A stretch of 14,393 nt of DNA, from NCBI GenBank assembly GCA_010092775.1, contig JAADYZ010000012.1, positions 1 to 14,393 of the forward strand, given 5' to 3'. Shown here in pieces: positions 13,738-14,393 of this stretch. The position numbers were made by a program, and so were the translations under genes. The notes beneath the pieces were generated by a model. That model had not been told where the DNA came from. It saw nothing but the letters and a program-made list of their open reading frames with translations, and did not search any database. Within the stretch, counting starts at the first letter, position 1. Each line of letters opens with the position of its first letter. This stretch comes from Chloroflexota bacterium (lineage in GTDB: Bacteria; Chloroflexota; Anaerolineae; Aggregatilineales; UBA3940).

Positions 13738-14393
13738 GTGTTCGTCACGCACATCATCAAGGCAACTGGCATATCCGGGGCGGAGAAGCATCTTCTGACC
13801 TTGCTGCCCGGCCTGGTGGATGAGGGCATTGACGTCTGCCTGCTGATTTTGGAAGACCCTGCCCAACCGGTGCCCCACTTCGTCGAGCGAGCCGAAGCGC
13901 TGGGTGTTCCGGCCAAAACGGTCCCAATCCTGCATCACATCGACTCCGGGCTGCTGCCACGCCTACGCTGGCATCTGGAAGCCCAACGGCCCGATATTTT
14001 GCACACACATCTCTTTCACGCAGATACCTACGGCCTGCTCGCCAAGGGTCTGGCGGGCGTCCCATATGCCGTGTCGTCCCGCCACAACGATGACCGCTTC
14101 CGTAGCAATCGCGCCTTCAAGGTCTTCAATCGCTATGTATCCGGTTCTGCGGATCGCCTGATCGCCATCTCAGATCACATTGCACGCTTCACAGTGGAGG
14201 TCGAAGGCCTACCCGCGCAGCGCATAGTGACCATTCCATATGGGCTCGCGCCGACAGCCAGTGCCTCGAGCCTCCGAGTACAACAGCGAACTGATTGGGG
14301 CTATGATGATGAGACACCAGTCATCGGCTTCTTTGGTCGTCTGGTGGAGCAGAAGGGCGTCGATGTCCTACTTCAGGCCTTTGCCGAAGTCCA
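13738..14393 (+). CDS. GT4 family glycosyltransferase, 3'-truncated
   Basis: Open frame of 218 codons running off the right edge without a stop. The N-terminus FVTHIIKATGISGAEKHLL is the first strand and glycine-rich acceptor loop of GT4 enzymes, of the WcaL/PelF-like type with GISGAEKH. ILHTHLFHADTYG, SSRHNDDRF, RLIAISDHI and VTIPYGL mark the first domain in the usual order, and VIGFFGRLVEQKGVDVLLQAF is the start of the donor domain. The EX7E motif would lie beyond the window. It starts at GTG, four bases after the DUF2304 stop, with GAGGAG upstream. It is the third GT4-type enzyme here besides the TuaH-like one. The translation is clean, without stops, and was read codon by codon to the edge. 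Substrate unknown. Confidence 0.88.
   Translation, partial: MFVTHIIKATGISGAEKHLLTLLPGLVDEGIDVCLLILEDPAQPVPHFVERAEALGVPAKTVPILHHIDSGLLPRLRWHLEAQRPDILHTHLFHADTYGLLAKGLAGVPYAVSSRHNDDRFRSNRAFKVFNRYVSGSADRLIAISDHIARFTVEVEGLPAQRIVTIPYGLAPTASASSLRVQQRTDWGYDDETPVIGFFGRLVEQKGVDVLLQAFAEV

Overview
The window is a dense, single-strand block of eleven genes, all on the + strand, for building and modifying a surface or extracellular polysaccharide. The first and last genes run off the window edges. The genes abut or overlap (several ATGA stop/start overlaps), the largest gaps are 36 and 30 bases, and I see no promoter, terminator, tRNA, mobile element or CRISPR array. The window therefore looks like the interior of one long operon. 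Base composition is moderately GC-rich. The mix of genes (a bi-domain oxidoreductase beside a heparinase II/III-like protein, an asparagine-synthase-like amidotransferase, a GT-C membrane glycosyltransferase, and a GT2 enzyme with a DUF2304 partner) resembles clusters I associate with Chloroflexota and other environmental bacteria. That taxonomic guess is weak and rests on impression only.

Layout. (1) 2-979: C-terminal part of a GT4 glycosyltransferase with an unusual hydrophobic tail. (2) 981-2888: large polytopic GT-C glycosyltransferase (GT39/ArnT/PMT-like). (3) 2891-4771: glutamine-dependent asparagine synthase homologue. (4) 4768-5688: GT2 glycosyltransferase with a C-terminal membrane segment. 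(5) 5685-6911: GT4 glycosyltransferase with an altered EX7E motif. (6) 6948-9227: heparinase II/III-like polysaccharide lyase without a signal peptide, starting at TTG. (7) 9258-11396: fusion of a zinc-type dehydrogenase domain and a Gfo/Idh/MocA domain. (8) 11393-12568: TuaH-like glycosyltransferase. (9) 12546-13346: DPM1-like GT2 polyprenyl-phosphate glycosyltransferase. (10) 13350-13733: small DUF2304 membrane protein. (11) 13738-14393: N-terminal part of another GT4 enzyme, starting at GTG.

How they may work together (inference). The cytosolic GT4/GT2 enzymes would assemble a lipid-linked glycan from nucleotide sugars. The DPM1-like GT2 with its DUF2304 partner would make a polyprenyl-phosphate sugar, which is the donor type used by GT-C enzymes such as gene 2 on the outer face of the membrane. 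The AsnB homologue may amidate an acidic sugar or an attached group. The bi-domain oxidoreductase and the heparinase-like protein, side by side, may modify or trim a uronic-acid-type intermediate. No initiating phosphoglycosyltransferase, flippase, polymerase or exporter lies in the window, so the cluster must extend on one or both sides. I see no radically new system. The most notable points are the lyase/oxidoreductase pair, whose enzymes appear cytosolic, the self-contained lipid-phosphate-sugar module, and the two glycosyltransferases with non-standard features.
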